Shown here: positions 33,640 to 40,789 of the stretch, one piece after another
How the letters are laid out: each line of letters starts with the position of its first letter
Position numbering within the stretch: the first letter of the stretch is position 1
Assembly (NCBI RefSeq): GCF_003985125.1
Contig: NZ_ML133593.1
Coordinates: forward strand, 1 to 56,400
Origin: Rhizobium phaseoli
Lineage (GTDB): Bacteria; Pseudomonadota; Alphaproteobacteria; Rhizobiales; Rhizobiaceae
DNA length: 56,400 nt
Reading direction: 5' to 3'
Program-made: the position numbers and the translations under genes
The notes under the pieces: model-generated
The model's input: only the letters and a program-made list of their open reading frames with translations
What the model was told of the DNA's origin: nothing
Database searches by the model: none

Positions 33640-33780
33640 TGGTTCTGAAAGTCGTGAGGAATAGCACAGGAAGTAACACCGTGCGATGCCGCTGCCTCGC
33701 GCCCGAGCTAGGTCGTCCTTGCGAGACCTCCCGCCGAAGGTCCGGACAGCAAAATGCCCCGCCAGGACGGGGCATTTTGT
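33640..33780 (+). ncRNA. candidate small RNA ending in a symmetric terminator
   Basis: No protein is convincing between 33600 and 33780, yet the segment ends in a textbook terminator and contains CCTCCCGCC, close to the anti-Shine-Dalgarno motif of alpha-r14-type RNAs. The 5' end and strand are uncertain. This is a weak call. Confidence 0.25.
33750..33779. terminator. bidirectional intrinsic terminator
   Basis: CAAAATGCCCCG / CGGGGCATTTTG is a perfect 12-bp stem with a 6-nt loop; A- and T-rich edges on both sides let it work in both directions. Confidence 0.7.
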
Positions 33781-33980
33781 ATAAGCTGATACCAGCCCTA
33801 TCAGCTATGCTGCCGCAGCGAGGGGAGCGGCCGATCATAAGAGTGGCACAGTCCGGAAAATCGTCAATTTACCTGTATTTGCTAATCCTACTGCGCCTTG
33901 CGGCGGCCAGTCAGACCTAGGTCCGGCTTTTCGGTGGGCGCGATGCGGCTTAGGTTTTTTTAGTCCTTGTTGAAAGGAAC

Positions 33981-34031
33981 ATCAGGGAGGTTTTAGCAAT
34001 GTTGCTGAACTCCAGTCAAAACCTCCCTGAT
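33981..34031. repeat. perfect 14-bp inverted repeat at the end of the first SRAP gene
   Basis: ATCAGGGAGGTTTT (33981-33994) and AAAACCTCCCTGAT (34018-34031) are exact reverse complements with a 23-nt loop. The right arm covers the last codons of the SRAP gene, so it may help end or stabilise that transcript. Confidence 0.6.
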
Positions 34032-34717
34032 GACTGGCGCTGCGGAGCCTGTTCTCCGTCGACATCAACTCGACTTAAGACCTCAGGTCCACCGTTTCTG
34101 ACATTGCTTATGCGGCGCGCAATCGGCCACATCGTCATCACTTCGGCATCGAACGGCTGCAGCAGGTCGCGTGGGTCGGGGTCTGCGGACAGCCAACGCT
34201 CATAATCCTCGGGACGAAGCACGACCGGCATTCGATTGTGGATTGTCGAGATCATGCCGTTCGGTGCACAGGTTGCGATGGCGAAGGTACGGATATCGAT
34301 GCCGACCGGATGGCGCCAAACTTCCCAAATGCCTGCTAGGGCGAAAGTCGACCGGTCCTTCAAAGCGACAGCGTGCGGCTGGTTGCTCTCGCTCCAGTCA
34401 ATAAAGCCACTGACCGGTACCAGACAGCGGCGCGACCGGTAAGCTTCCCGGAACATGTGATGAGTGGCTATCGTGTCGACGCGTACGATTGCCGGCGCTT
34501 GTCGGCGTGGGTCCATCCACGTCGGCATGAAGCCCCAGCGGGCGATAGCGAAAGCTGGGCTCGATCCATCTTGGATGATGATGTGGTAAACTTCGGCCGG
34601 AGCGCCATTGTAACGAGGGAGGCGATCACCGAGGTCATCGACCTTATCCCGCTCAGCAAAGCTGAAACTTTCCGCGAGTTCGTCAAAAGACTGACTTATG
34701 TAGACGCGACGACACAT
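34016..34717 (-). CDS. SRAP (SOS-associated peptidase) family protein, divergent active site
   Basis: A 233-residue YedK/HMCES-type protein; the family crosslinks its Cys2 to abasic sites in single-stranded DNA to protect them. Met1-Cys2 (MCRR), the conserved RYNGAP (about 35-40) and H160 in IHNRMPVVL are present. Two active-site positions differ from the usual pattern: the Asn of N-A-R-A-E-T is replaced (AIVRVDT), and the Glu of GFYEW is Asp107 (GFIDW). Crosslinking may therefore be altered. No LexA box is visible upstream. It is one of two SRAP genes within 3 kb. Confidence 0.85.
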   Translation of the reverse strand: MCRRVYISQSFDELAESFSFAERDKVDDLGDRLPRYNGAPAEVYHIIIQDGSSPAFAIARWGFMPTWMDPRRQAPAIVRVDTIATHHMFREAYRSRRCLVPVSGFIDWSESNQPHAVALKDRSTFALAGIWEVWRHPVGIDIRTFAIATCAPNGMISTIHNRMPVVLRPEDYERWLSADPDPRDLLQPFDAEVMTMWPIARRISNVRNGGPEVLSRVDVDGEQAPQRQSSGRF

Positions 34718-34831
34718 GCGCTGGTCTCGTATGGGATCGACCTTCGATAAGTGGCGTTAATGAATCTCAATCAATATCGACCAAAACAAGGCATTGCCCG
34801 TCGTCCCCCCGCTGCCTAGCAACCCTTTTGC

Positions 34832-35953
34832 TCAAGGCTCGGGAAATAAACGCAGCTTGGCATCCACCGCTGCCAGCCGAACCAGGTTGCGTCTTGATCG
34901 CCGGCTCTCGTCAGGGGGCTCAACCTGCGGAATGATCTGCAGGTCGAATTTCGACCTAACCGGTGGATCTGAATATTGATCGCTTCCCGTTATCGTCGCG
35001 GAGCCAGACTCCTGTTGTAGGCAGCGCAGCCCCTTTTTGAGGATACGCTGAACTACGAAAAACGGTTCGCTTCGTAGCATCGACCAAAGAAGCATGACCG
35101 ACAATGATGAACACTTGGCTCGGCGGAACTGCCAGTAGGCATATTTCCGAGTGGCGTTCATCGCACTTCGGGCAGCGTAGTGGGGCAGATGAGGATTTGC
35201 GGCGAGCGAACGCCTGACAACTTCCAGGGCGCCCTTACCCATCTGCAGGTGATTTGATGACATGTTACCAGGGTACTGACGGTACCCAACCAGGCGTTCC
35301 GGGATGACTTCGACAAGATAGCGCGCGGCCAGCCTAAGTTCGAAATCGAGGTCTTCGCAGCCGCCAATTCCTGCTACTGCATATGAGGAATCAAACCCGC
35401 CAATCTCAATGGCAACACCCCGACGAACAAGAAGCGCGCTTCCATTGCCAACGTATTTGAAGGTGAGATGCCGGGCGTAGATATACCCTCTCGCAACATG
35501 GGAGCCGTAGGAGCAAACGATCTCATCGTCTCGATTGATTATATGGTGCAACACATAAACAGCAGCCCACTCCTGGGATAACCTGTGGAGCGCATTTACC
35601 TGCTTCTCGATTTTCGTCGGGTGCCAGAGATCGTCCGCGTCGAGAAACGCCACATATGGGCCTGATGATGCTTCGATGCCGGTATTTCTCGCCGCCGCGA
35701 CGCCTCGATTTGACGTGGACAGGAGGCGAATTCGAGGATCCACCGCGGCCATTTTCTCGACCAATCTTGCCGTATCGTCCGTAGAGCCATCATTGACGAC
35801 GATGATCTCGAGATTCGCATAAGTCTGTTGCACTGCGGATCGAAGTGTTCGCTCGATGTATGGTGAAGCGTTGAAAGCGGGGACAACCACCGACACTAGT
35901 GGCGCGCTCAGGTGGACAGTTTCCCCGCGATCTTCAGCTGAACAAGAAGCCAT
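34832..35953 (-). CDS. family 2 glycosyltransferase
   Basis: A 373-residue cytosolic, probably membrane-associated, sugar transferase. The GT-A fold is clear: VSVVVPAFNASPYIERTLRS at the N-terminus, DGSTDDT, and the metal-binding DADD at about 103-106 (VAFLDADDLW), then GGCEDLDFELRLAARY. It probably adds a sugar to a surface polysaccharide or lipid; the acceptor is unknown. GC content is lower than the window average, and it is not with other polysaccharide genes, so it may be an acquired single gene. It overlaps the upstream gene's end by 20 nt. Confidence 0.85.
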   Translation of the reverse strand: MASCSAEDRGETVHLSAPLVSVVVPAFNASPYIERTLRSAVQQTYANLEIIVVNDGSTDDTARLVEKMAAVDPRIRLLSTSNRGVAAARNTGIEASSGPYVAFLDADDLWHPTKIEKQVNALHRLSQEWAAVYVLHHIINRDDEIVCSYGSHVARGYIYARHLTFKYVGNGSALLVRRGVAIEIGGFDSSYAVAGIGGCEDLDFELRLAARYLVEVIPERLVGYRQYPGNMSSNHLQMGKGALEVVRRSLAANPHLPHYAARSAMNATRKYAYWQFRRAKCSSLSVMLLWSMLRSEPFFVVQRILKKGLRCLQQESGSATITGSDQYSDPPVRSKFDLQIIPQVEPPDESRRSRRNLVRLAAVDAKLRLFPEP

Positions 35954-36368
35954 ACAAGATCTCTAGGTTGTTGCCATGTACCCAGACGCTGCAGAGAGAA
36001 GACGGTAAACTCTTCGCACAGTCCATCAGGGCACCACCGTTTAGCGCGCAATAGGGCAGCAGCGGAGCAAGATAGCGTTGTTGCGGGCGACGTGAAAGAG
36101 ACTTTAGTCCGGTGCGTGATAGGGGCGCCGGCGCTCCTTCATCATCGCCGTGTGCGGCGTTACGCTCTGCAGCCTCGAGCTTTCTTCTGAGCGCCTGCTC
36201 TTGCTCATAGCTTTTGTACGGGAAATGCTCCCAGCACCACCAGCGGACGGGGATCGCCCTGGATGGGCTGTGACCGAAGCCGCCCCACTTCTTGCAGCCG
36301 GCCTCCTCGCAATAGTGCTCGAAGTGAACATTGGCACCGGGCGCGGTCGAGTGGTTTGTGATGCTCAT
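35934..36368 (-). CDS. hypothetical protein, C-terminus possibly altered
   Basis: A 144-residue frame. Residues 1-78 look like a real small protein with a Cys/His/Trp-rich core (HYCEEAGCKKWGGFGHS, RWWCWEHF) and a charged helix; residues after about 80 look random. It starts 4 nt after the SRAP stop at 36373, so it belongs to that operon. The tail overlaps the glycosyltransferase gene, which suggests the original 3' end was lost when that gene arrived. Confidence 0.6.
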   Translation of the reverse strand: MSITNHSTAPGANVHFEHYCEEAGCKKWGGFGHSPSRAIPVRWWCWEHFPYKSYEQEQALRRKLEAAERNAAHGDDEGAPAPLSRTGLKSLSRRPQQRYLAPLLPYCALNGGALMDCAKSLPSSLCSVWVHGNNLEILYGFLFS

Positions 36369-36372
36369 TTGC

Positions 36373-37446
36373 TCAAATCAAAGCGAGTTGCGGGTTTGCT
36401 GCGGTCAATGGCTCCGCGGACGGCAGCAGGACTACCCTGTCATCCGCCAGCGGTCGCTGCAGACTGCTTGCCTCTTCCCATGGGGCACTGAGCCACGTCT
36501 CGATATCTTCCTGGCTTCCAAGGATGACAGGCATAGCCTTTTGATGGACCGGCGCCACGATCGCGTTGGGCTCAGTGGTGAGAAAGCCGAACAGGTCGGT
36601 CGTGATCAGTCCTTCCTTGATCTTCCGCACGCACGTCCATTGCGGCACCCATAGCCCAGCGAAGAACATTAGGCTCTCGTCGGGCGCGCCAAACCAGGCA
36701 TTCGGCATCCTGCCGCCGTCAGGCTTATTCGCCGGATCAGGTTCGGCAAAGCAGGTGAACGGGACCACGCACCGGTTCTCGACGCCGAGCCAGCGCTTCC
36801 AATGCTTGCTGCTCACATTGCGGACATTCGTCGTGCCGCCGTCTGGTTCCATCCTCAAAAGTTCGTCGAAATCGACTGGCTTTCCCTTTTTGCGCAGCCC
36901 GTCAGCGCGTTTGGTCGCTGCATCGAATAGAGCCTTCGAAGAGCTCGGAAGCCCCCAGCGGACGTTGGCGAGTTCCCGCCCGTCGCGGGTGTTGCGGACG
37001 ATCGGCGCCATTCTGTCCGGCCAGATCTCTTGCTGCGGCTCCATGTTGCCGGTGCTGTCGATCATCGCCCGCGTGATCGCTCGGATGGCCTGCTGGTTGC
37101 TCATCATCCGGTATAAATTGCACACATCACCCTCCCTCGGCGTCCACACGCCTTTTCTGCTCACTTCGTCCGTATCGATGAATTGACCGTTCCAACGGTC
37201 CCTGAATTGCGCCGCAGCTTCGCGACTTCCGAAACAGAAAACAAGATACTGATCCCATTCGACCGAAGCGGAATAGAACTTGGAAGCCTGGTCTATGGCG
37301 GTCGCAGAGCTGATTATCTCGCCTCGCTGGCGGAAGTGGTGAGCATGTTCGCCGGCTTGATAATTGCCCCAAAAGATAATCACGTGATGGGGCAGGAGGG
37401 CGTTCAGGCGCCAGCGGGCGAGGGGATTATCGCGTCGATCGGCCAT
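36373..37446 (-). CDS. SRAP-family protein with N-terminal extension in the same frame
   Basis: A 357-codon frame. Residues 1-107 are an unrecognised but protein-like segment (HHVIIFWGNYQAGEHAHHF, YLVFCFGSREAAAQFRDRW). From residue 108 it is an SRAP domain: V108-C109-N-L-Y with N in TTNVRN, E in CFAEPD and H in VHQKAMPVIL, so all four expected active-site residues are present if Cys109 is made N-terminal. The ATG at 37446 overlaps the upstream stop (TAATG), which supports the long form; an internal GTG at 37125 with a strong ribosome site would give a normal 250-residue SRAP protein. Both products may be made. It lies in a LexA-boxed operon. Confidence 0.75.
   Translation of the reverse strand: MADRRDNPLARWRLNALLPHHVIIFWGNYQAGEHAHHFRQRGEIISSATAIDQASKFYSASVEWDQYLVFCFGSREAAAQFRDRWNGQFIDTDEVSRKGVWTPREGDVCNLYRMMSNQQAIRAITRAMIDSTGNMEPQQEIWPDRMAPIVRNTRDGRELANVRWGLPSSSKALFDAATKRADGLRKKGKPVDFDELLRMEPDGGTTNVRNVSSKHWKRWLGVENRCVVPFTCFAEPDPANKPDGGRMPNAWFGAPDESLMFFAGLWVPQWTCVRKIKEGLITTDLFGFLTTEPNAIVAPVHQKAMPVILGSQEDIETWLSAPWEEASSLQRPLADDRVVLLPSAEPLTAANPQLALI
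37123..37137 (-). promoter_or_regulatory. internal ribosome site and GTG start of the SRAP domain
   Basis: On the minus strand GGGAGGG (37131-37137) lies 5 nt before GTG-TGC (Met-Cys), which would expose the catalytic Cys2 after Met removal. This is stronger than the signal at the upstream ATG. Confidence 0.65.
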
Positions 37447-37766
37447 TAAAGAACTCCATCTTCCCAGATCGGCTTCTTGAGCGTGGTGACCTTGATCAGA
37501 CGCCGCACCTCGAGCTTGCCGTATTCAGAGCCCCACAATTGAACAACCTTGAGGACCATATAGTCCGACCGATCGCAGCGCTGGCAATGGAAGCGGCTTG
37601 CCATTCGATCGAGGCTGACGTTCTCGGTCAGCTTCAGAAGATCGTGCGGAAAGTATCGGTGCGTCCTTCTGCAAAACTGACAGGTGACTTCCAGCAACTG
37701 GCCGGCGTCGGCTGCGTCGCTCAAGCTCCAGCCGCGCAGCTTCTTGGCATAATTCATTTCCGGCAT
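37446..37766 (-). CDS. zinc-ribbon hypothetical protein of the SOS operon
   Basis: A 106-residue protein with two CxxC pairs (CQFCRRTHRYF and CQRCDRSDY), which make a zinc ribbon, and a C-terminal basic strand region. The start at 37766 lies 2 nt after the upstream stop; the frame is open to 37796 but that would overlap. Its stop overlaps the next ATG. The gene order suggests a role in DNA damage response, but no function is known. Confidence 0.7.
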   Translation of the reverse strand: MPEMNYAKKLRGWSLSDAADAGQLLEVTCQFCRRTHRYFPHDLLKLTENVSLDRMASRFHCQRCDRSDYMVLKVVQLWGSEYGKLEVRRLIKVTTLKKPIWEDGVL

Positions 37767-37768
37767 TG

Positions 37769-37969
37769 TCAGTCTCGGTCGTATCTCGGCCGCCACCCCC
37801 GGGTGATCCCTCGGCCCATTGCGCCTTCTGTCAAAACTAGCTGCCAGCGAAGATGGCGGATGTCATTCAGGAGGGTTCCGATCGCTGCTTGTGCATCGCC
37901 CCGGTGATAGGCGAGCACCTCCGCAATCTCGTCATCAACCATAGCTTCGCCGATCGGCTGCTCGCGCAT
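37769..37969 (-). CDS. small hypothetical protein, first gene of the LexA-boxed operon
   Basis: A 66-residue protein, mostly helical (MVDDEIAEVLAYHRGDAQAAIGTLLNDIRHLRWQL), Arg-rich at the C-terminus. No family is recognised. Its ATG at 37969 is about 50 nt downstream of a consensus LexA box. The next two genes follow with 2-nt spacing and a 1-nt overlap. Confidence 0.65.
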   Translation of the reverse strand: MREQPIGEAMVDDEIAEVLAYHRGDAQAAIGTLLNDIRHLRWQLVLTEGAMGRGITRGWRPRYDRD

Positions 37970-38018
37970 AACCGTGCTCCATTCCTTCAGTTTTCAGATT
38001 GGCGGCCGCCTCGCCGAT

Positions 38019-38033
38019 GTTCTTATTATGTTC
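38019..38033. promoter_or_regulatory. LexA (SOS) box
   Basis: GTTCTTATTATGTTC matches the alphaproteobacterial LexA site GTTC-N7-GTTC exactly. It lies 50 nt upstream of the minus-strand 66-residue gene and 71 nt upstream of the plus-strand ligase fragment, so it could control both. Confidence 0.75.
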
Positions 38034-38103
38034 TCATGGTCTGATGAGTCAATAATCAATCTTGGTCAATTGCTTTTTAAGGTGCTGCTGCTGAACTGCC
38101 GGC

Positions 38104-38301
38104 ATGACAAAGCCGCCCCGCAAGCCTGCTCAGCCGCTGCTCGGTGACGCCGACGCGCCGCTCCGCAGCCGGCCGCGAAAGAAGCGAGACCCTGCCCAGC
38201 CGAACCTTCCCTTCGACCCCATGCCGGCCCGGGTGGATCCGTGCCCCGCTCTGGGGCTACGTGACGCAGCTGATAATGCGGCGGTTTATGAGATCGAATG
38301 A
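38104..38301 (+). pseudogene. N-terminal remnant of an ATP-dependent DNA ligase (LigD-like)
   Basis: A 65-codon frame. Residues 1-50 (PRKPAQPLLGDADAPLRSR, RDPAQPNLPFDPMPARVDPC) resemble the N-terminal leader of rhizobial ATP-dependent DNA ligases just before the catalytic domain. The frame then changes to unrelated residues and stops; no K-x-D-G ligase motif follows. I read it as a decayed or truncated ligase gene. The resemblance is from memory, not from a search. Confidence 0.5.
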
Positions 38302-38334
38302 TGTTTAAGAGCTAGGTCTGAAAACGACGCAAGG

Positions 38335-38445
38335 CTAAATAATTCCCATCAAAGCTAAAACTAAGAAAATCAACATGACAGAGGTCAATAACACGAAAGT
38401 TGGCCCGGCAATAAAGAACTTCTTTTTGGCTTCATCAACACGCAA
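38335..38445 (-). CDS. 36-residue membrane microprotein (TTG start)
   Basis: A 36-codon frame with a charged start (RVDEAKKKFF) and one strong membrane helix (LLTSVMLIFLVLALMGII). GGAGGT lies 9 nt before the TTG, a perfect ribosome site. It overlaps the 3' end of the 77-residue gene in another frame. It could instead be the second half of one two-helix protein split by a frameshift in the GAT-rich stretch. Confidence 0.5.
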   Translation of the reverse strand: MRVDEAKKKFFIAGPTFVLLTSVMLIFLVLALMGII

Positions 38446-38618
38446 TCATCATCACCTCCGCGATCGGCCCAGTAGGCCTCAGGCCCGAACTCTTCGGTGA
38501 AATTGAAGCCGTTTCTACTGTAGAAGATGATCGACCTGATGAACCAATACCAGTAGTAGGCGCAAAAGGGGCCCACGATGCACAGGGCAATCCATAGCTG
38601 AATTCGATCGTCACTCAA
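38385..38618 (-). CDS. small membrane protein, possibly frameshifted
   Basis: A 77-residue frame whose first 58 residues look real: a membrane helix (IQLWIALCIVGPFCAYYWYWFI) and an acidic segment ending in GGDDD. The last 18 residues look random while another frame (38335-38445) continues with a second membrane helix. The TTG start at 38618 directly follows the upstream stop, with GGGGAAG before it. Confidence 0.5.
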   Translation of the reverse strand: MSDDRIQLWIALCIVGPFCAYYWYWFIRSIIFYSRNGFNFTEEFGPEAYWADRGGDDDCVLMKPKRSSLLPGQLSCY

Positions 38619-38909
38619 TCAAGCTTCCCCATCCGTATCGCCATCTTCATCCAATTCACGCACCGGCAGATAGGTGTTCTTCTCCATCCACTCCCGGACG
38701 ATCAGCCTGACGGTATCGTTGCGCGTCTTGCCGAACTCGCCGGACAGATCCCGAAGAGCTTCTTCAATTTCGTCTTCGAATGCGATCGACCCGGAGTTCC
38801 GCAACAGCAGCGCGGCGCGGCGCCGCATGATCTGCAGATCTGCCCGGGAAATGTCGGCGATGCGATCGGCGGCGTCTTCAAGGAGGGCGGCGGTGTCGGG
38901 CATGGTCAT
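38619..38909 (-). CDS. small hypothetical helical protein
   Basis: A 96-residue charged, all-helical protein (ALLEDAADRIADISRADLQIMRRRAALLLR; TRNDTVRLIVREWMEKN). The segment near the C-terminus could be ribbon-helix-helix-like, but that is a weak guess. The ATG at 38909 lies 23 nt after the NIPSNAP stop; the frame is open far upstream but only as antisense to that gene. Confidence 0.6.
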   Translation of the reverse strand: MTMPDTAALLEDAADRIADISRADLQIMRRRAALLLRNSGSIAFEDEIEEALRDLSGEFGKTRNDTVRLIVREWMEKNTYLPVRELDEDGDTDGEA

Positions 38910-38932
38910 GGGGTCTCGGCCGGCCGTAACCG

Positions 38933-39274
38933 TTATTCCGACAGGTTGGAGAAGCCGCGGTAGAAGCGTGTCGGCTTCAGCAGCGAACTGACGATGTTGG
39001 CGACGATCGGCCCATCCGCCTCGCTCTTCGCCTTCGCTTCCTGCCACTCCGGATCGGCGATGAACTCGGCCCATTTCTGCTCGCGCTCCGCCAGCGACCG
39101 CCATTCGATCAGGTAGGTCAGATCGTTGCTGGAAGAACCGATCATCGTCGTCCAGAAGCCGAGTGAGCGGATGCCGAGGCGTTCCCAGATCGCCAGCGTC
39201 GCGGTCTCGAAACGCTGTTGCAGTGCCGGCAGCCTCTCCGGCAGACATGTATAGACGCGCAATTCGTGGATCAT
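38933..39274 (-). CDS. NIPSNAP family protein
   Basis: A 113-residue ferredoxin-like dimeric alpha-beta barrel protein. It has the NIPSNAP pattern: an N-terminal strand (MIHELRVYTCLPERLPALQQRF), LGFWTTMIGSSSNDLTYLIEWRS and a C-terminal strand. Family members have been linked to stress and vesicle functions, but bacterial roles are unknown. It is the first gene of a small minus-strand operon. Confidence 0.87.
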   Translation of the reverse strand: MIHELRVYTCLPERLPALQQRFETATLAIWERLGIRSLGFWTTMIGSSSNDLTYLIEWRSLAEREQKWAEFIADPEWQEAKAKSEADGPIVANIVSSLLKPTRFYRGFSNLSE

Positions 39275-39521
39275 CGGATGCTCCTCATGCCGGATGCCCT
39301 TTTAAGGGAGATCATATCCTCATATCGAGAGAGCGCGATAGATCTGCCGATTTGCTCCACATCTATTCCCATGCGTATCAAAATTGCCGCCGGGGGGCGT
39401 TGAGCTTCAGTTCTATCCGATAGTTTGTGGCATGCGGGGCCCTTCGCCGAGGGCCCCTGGTCGCGTGATAGCTATGTCCTTTTTTGAAATCGGGCGATCT
39501 GCTCACCTTGAGCTCCAAAAG

Positions 39522-40730
39522 TCAGCTGCGGGGCTGAAGCAACGCCAGAACGATAGTCGATGCCGCCAGGACGGCTGTAAATGTCAATGGCGCTGAGGCA
39601 CCGAAGTGATCGACCACATAGCCGCCGAACAGCGCACCGATGCTGATGGCGACCTGGAACGAAACGACCATCAGGCTGCCGGCAGCCTCCAAGGCGTCTG
39701 TCGCGCCCCGGGACAAGTTGGTGGGCAGTACAACAGGAGCCATCCCGAAAGCGAAACCCCAAAGTGTCACCAGGGCAAACGCGATGCCGCTCTGTGCACC
39801 CCAGAGGACGAGAGCAAGCGCCGAAAACGCCATCAATACGCCGGTGACAGCGAGCGCCACGTGGATATTCGCGTCTGCCAGTCGGCCGCCGGCGACATTG
39901 CCGATCACAGAGGCGATGCCAAACCCGAGGAGCGCCAGGGCAATCGGCCCGGTGCCAAGCAGCGTCACCTGTTCGAGGAAGGGTCGCACATAGACCGAGC
40001 CGGCAAAATGCCCCGTCATCAGCAAGAGGATGGCAAGCATTCCGAGTTGCACAGTGCGCCGTTTCGTCAGCCGGAAGACGTCGGAAAGACGATTGCTTGT
40101 GCTTGCAGGTAGCGTCGGCAAGCTGAGTATCTGCAGCAGCATCGCAATCGCTGCGAGCCCTGCGGTCATGGCGGTGGCGGCACGCCAGCCCAGCCAATCG
40201 CTGATCAAGGCACCCATGGATGGTGCAGCTATGGTGGCAAGCGAGACACCGAGGGTGACGATGGCCATACCGCGACCTGTCGCATTGGTGCCAACCAGTC
40301 TCGCCACGACGGCAACCGAAAGCGCCCAGAAACCACTGAGCGCGACGCCCAGCCCGGCCCGGCCCAACAACAACAGCCAAAAATCCGTCGCCAGCGCGGC
40401 CAGGAGATTGGAGCCGATAGCCAAGGCGCTTAGGCCGACCAGGACAGTCTTCCGGTTCAGTTTGCCGATGAGAACATTGCTCAACAAGGCCGTCACCGCG
40501 CCAACAGATGCGGTGGCGGTGACAACCTGGCCGGCGGTTCCCTCGCTGACGCCAAGGTCACGCGCCATTGGCGTCAACAGACCTGCCGGCAGAAATTCAG
40601 CTGAGACGAGCGCAAAGCTTGTGGCTGCCATGGAAATAACGGCAAACCAGGTTGTTGGGCTCCATGAACTCGGAACGGTAGAATCGAGGCCGATCGCGGC
40701 GCCGTCAAGCTGTGATGTTGTGTCCGTCAT
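39522..40730 (-). CDS. MFS efflux transporter, AraJ/NepI-like
   Basis: A 402-residue DHA1-type exporter with twelve predicted helices. Motif A is relaxed (VLIGKLNRKTVLV), as in the sugar or purine-nucleoside efflux branch. It lies downstream of an AraC-type regulator on the same strand and is probably controlled by it. A hairpin in the leader contains the ribosome site (see 40737-40755). The substrate is unknown. Confidence 0.83.
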   Translation of the reverse strand: MTDTTSQLDGAAIGLDSTVPSSWSPTTWFAVISMAATSFALVSAEFLPAGLLTPMARDLGVSEGTAGQVVTATASVGAVTALLSNVLIGKLNRKTVLVGLSALAIGSNLLAALATDFWLLLLGRAGLGVALSGFWALSVAVVARLVGTNATGRGMAIVTLGVSLATIAAPSMGALISDWLGWRAATAMTAGLAAIAMLLQILSLPTLPASTSNRLSDVFRLTKRRTVQLGMLAILLLMTGHFAGSVYVRPFLEQVTLLGTGPIALALLGFGIASVIGNVAGGRLADANIHVALAVTGVLMAFSALALVLWGAQSGIAFALVTLWGFAFGMAPVVLPTNLSRGATDALEAAGSLMVVSFQVAISIGALFGGYVVDHFGASAPLTFTAVLAASTIVLALLQPRS

Positions 40731-40736
40731 TGAAGT

Positions 40737-40755
40737 ACCTCCAAGGTTTGGAGGT
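40737..40755 (-). promoter_or_regulatory. hairpin sequestering the MFS ribosome site
   Basis: ACCTCCAA-N3-TTGGAGGT is a perfect 8-bp inverted repeat. On the minus strand its second arm is the GGAGGT Shine-Dalgarno sequence, a few nt before the ATG at 40730, so folding would hide it. It may instead be an operator. Confidence 0.55.
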
Positions 40756-40789
40756 CTTAATAGCGGAGTTTTTCAGGATGATATGTGTC

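Larger units (their letters stand above)
33056..34015. other. 960-nt gene-poor low-GC region with two strong hairpins
   Basis: It contains a 38-codon plus-strand frame (33332), a minus-strand terminator (33481), a symmetric terminator (33750), a possible small RNA between them and a perfect 14-bp inverted repeat at 33981. I see no larger gene. Confidence 0.5.
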
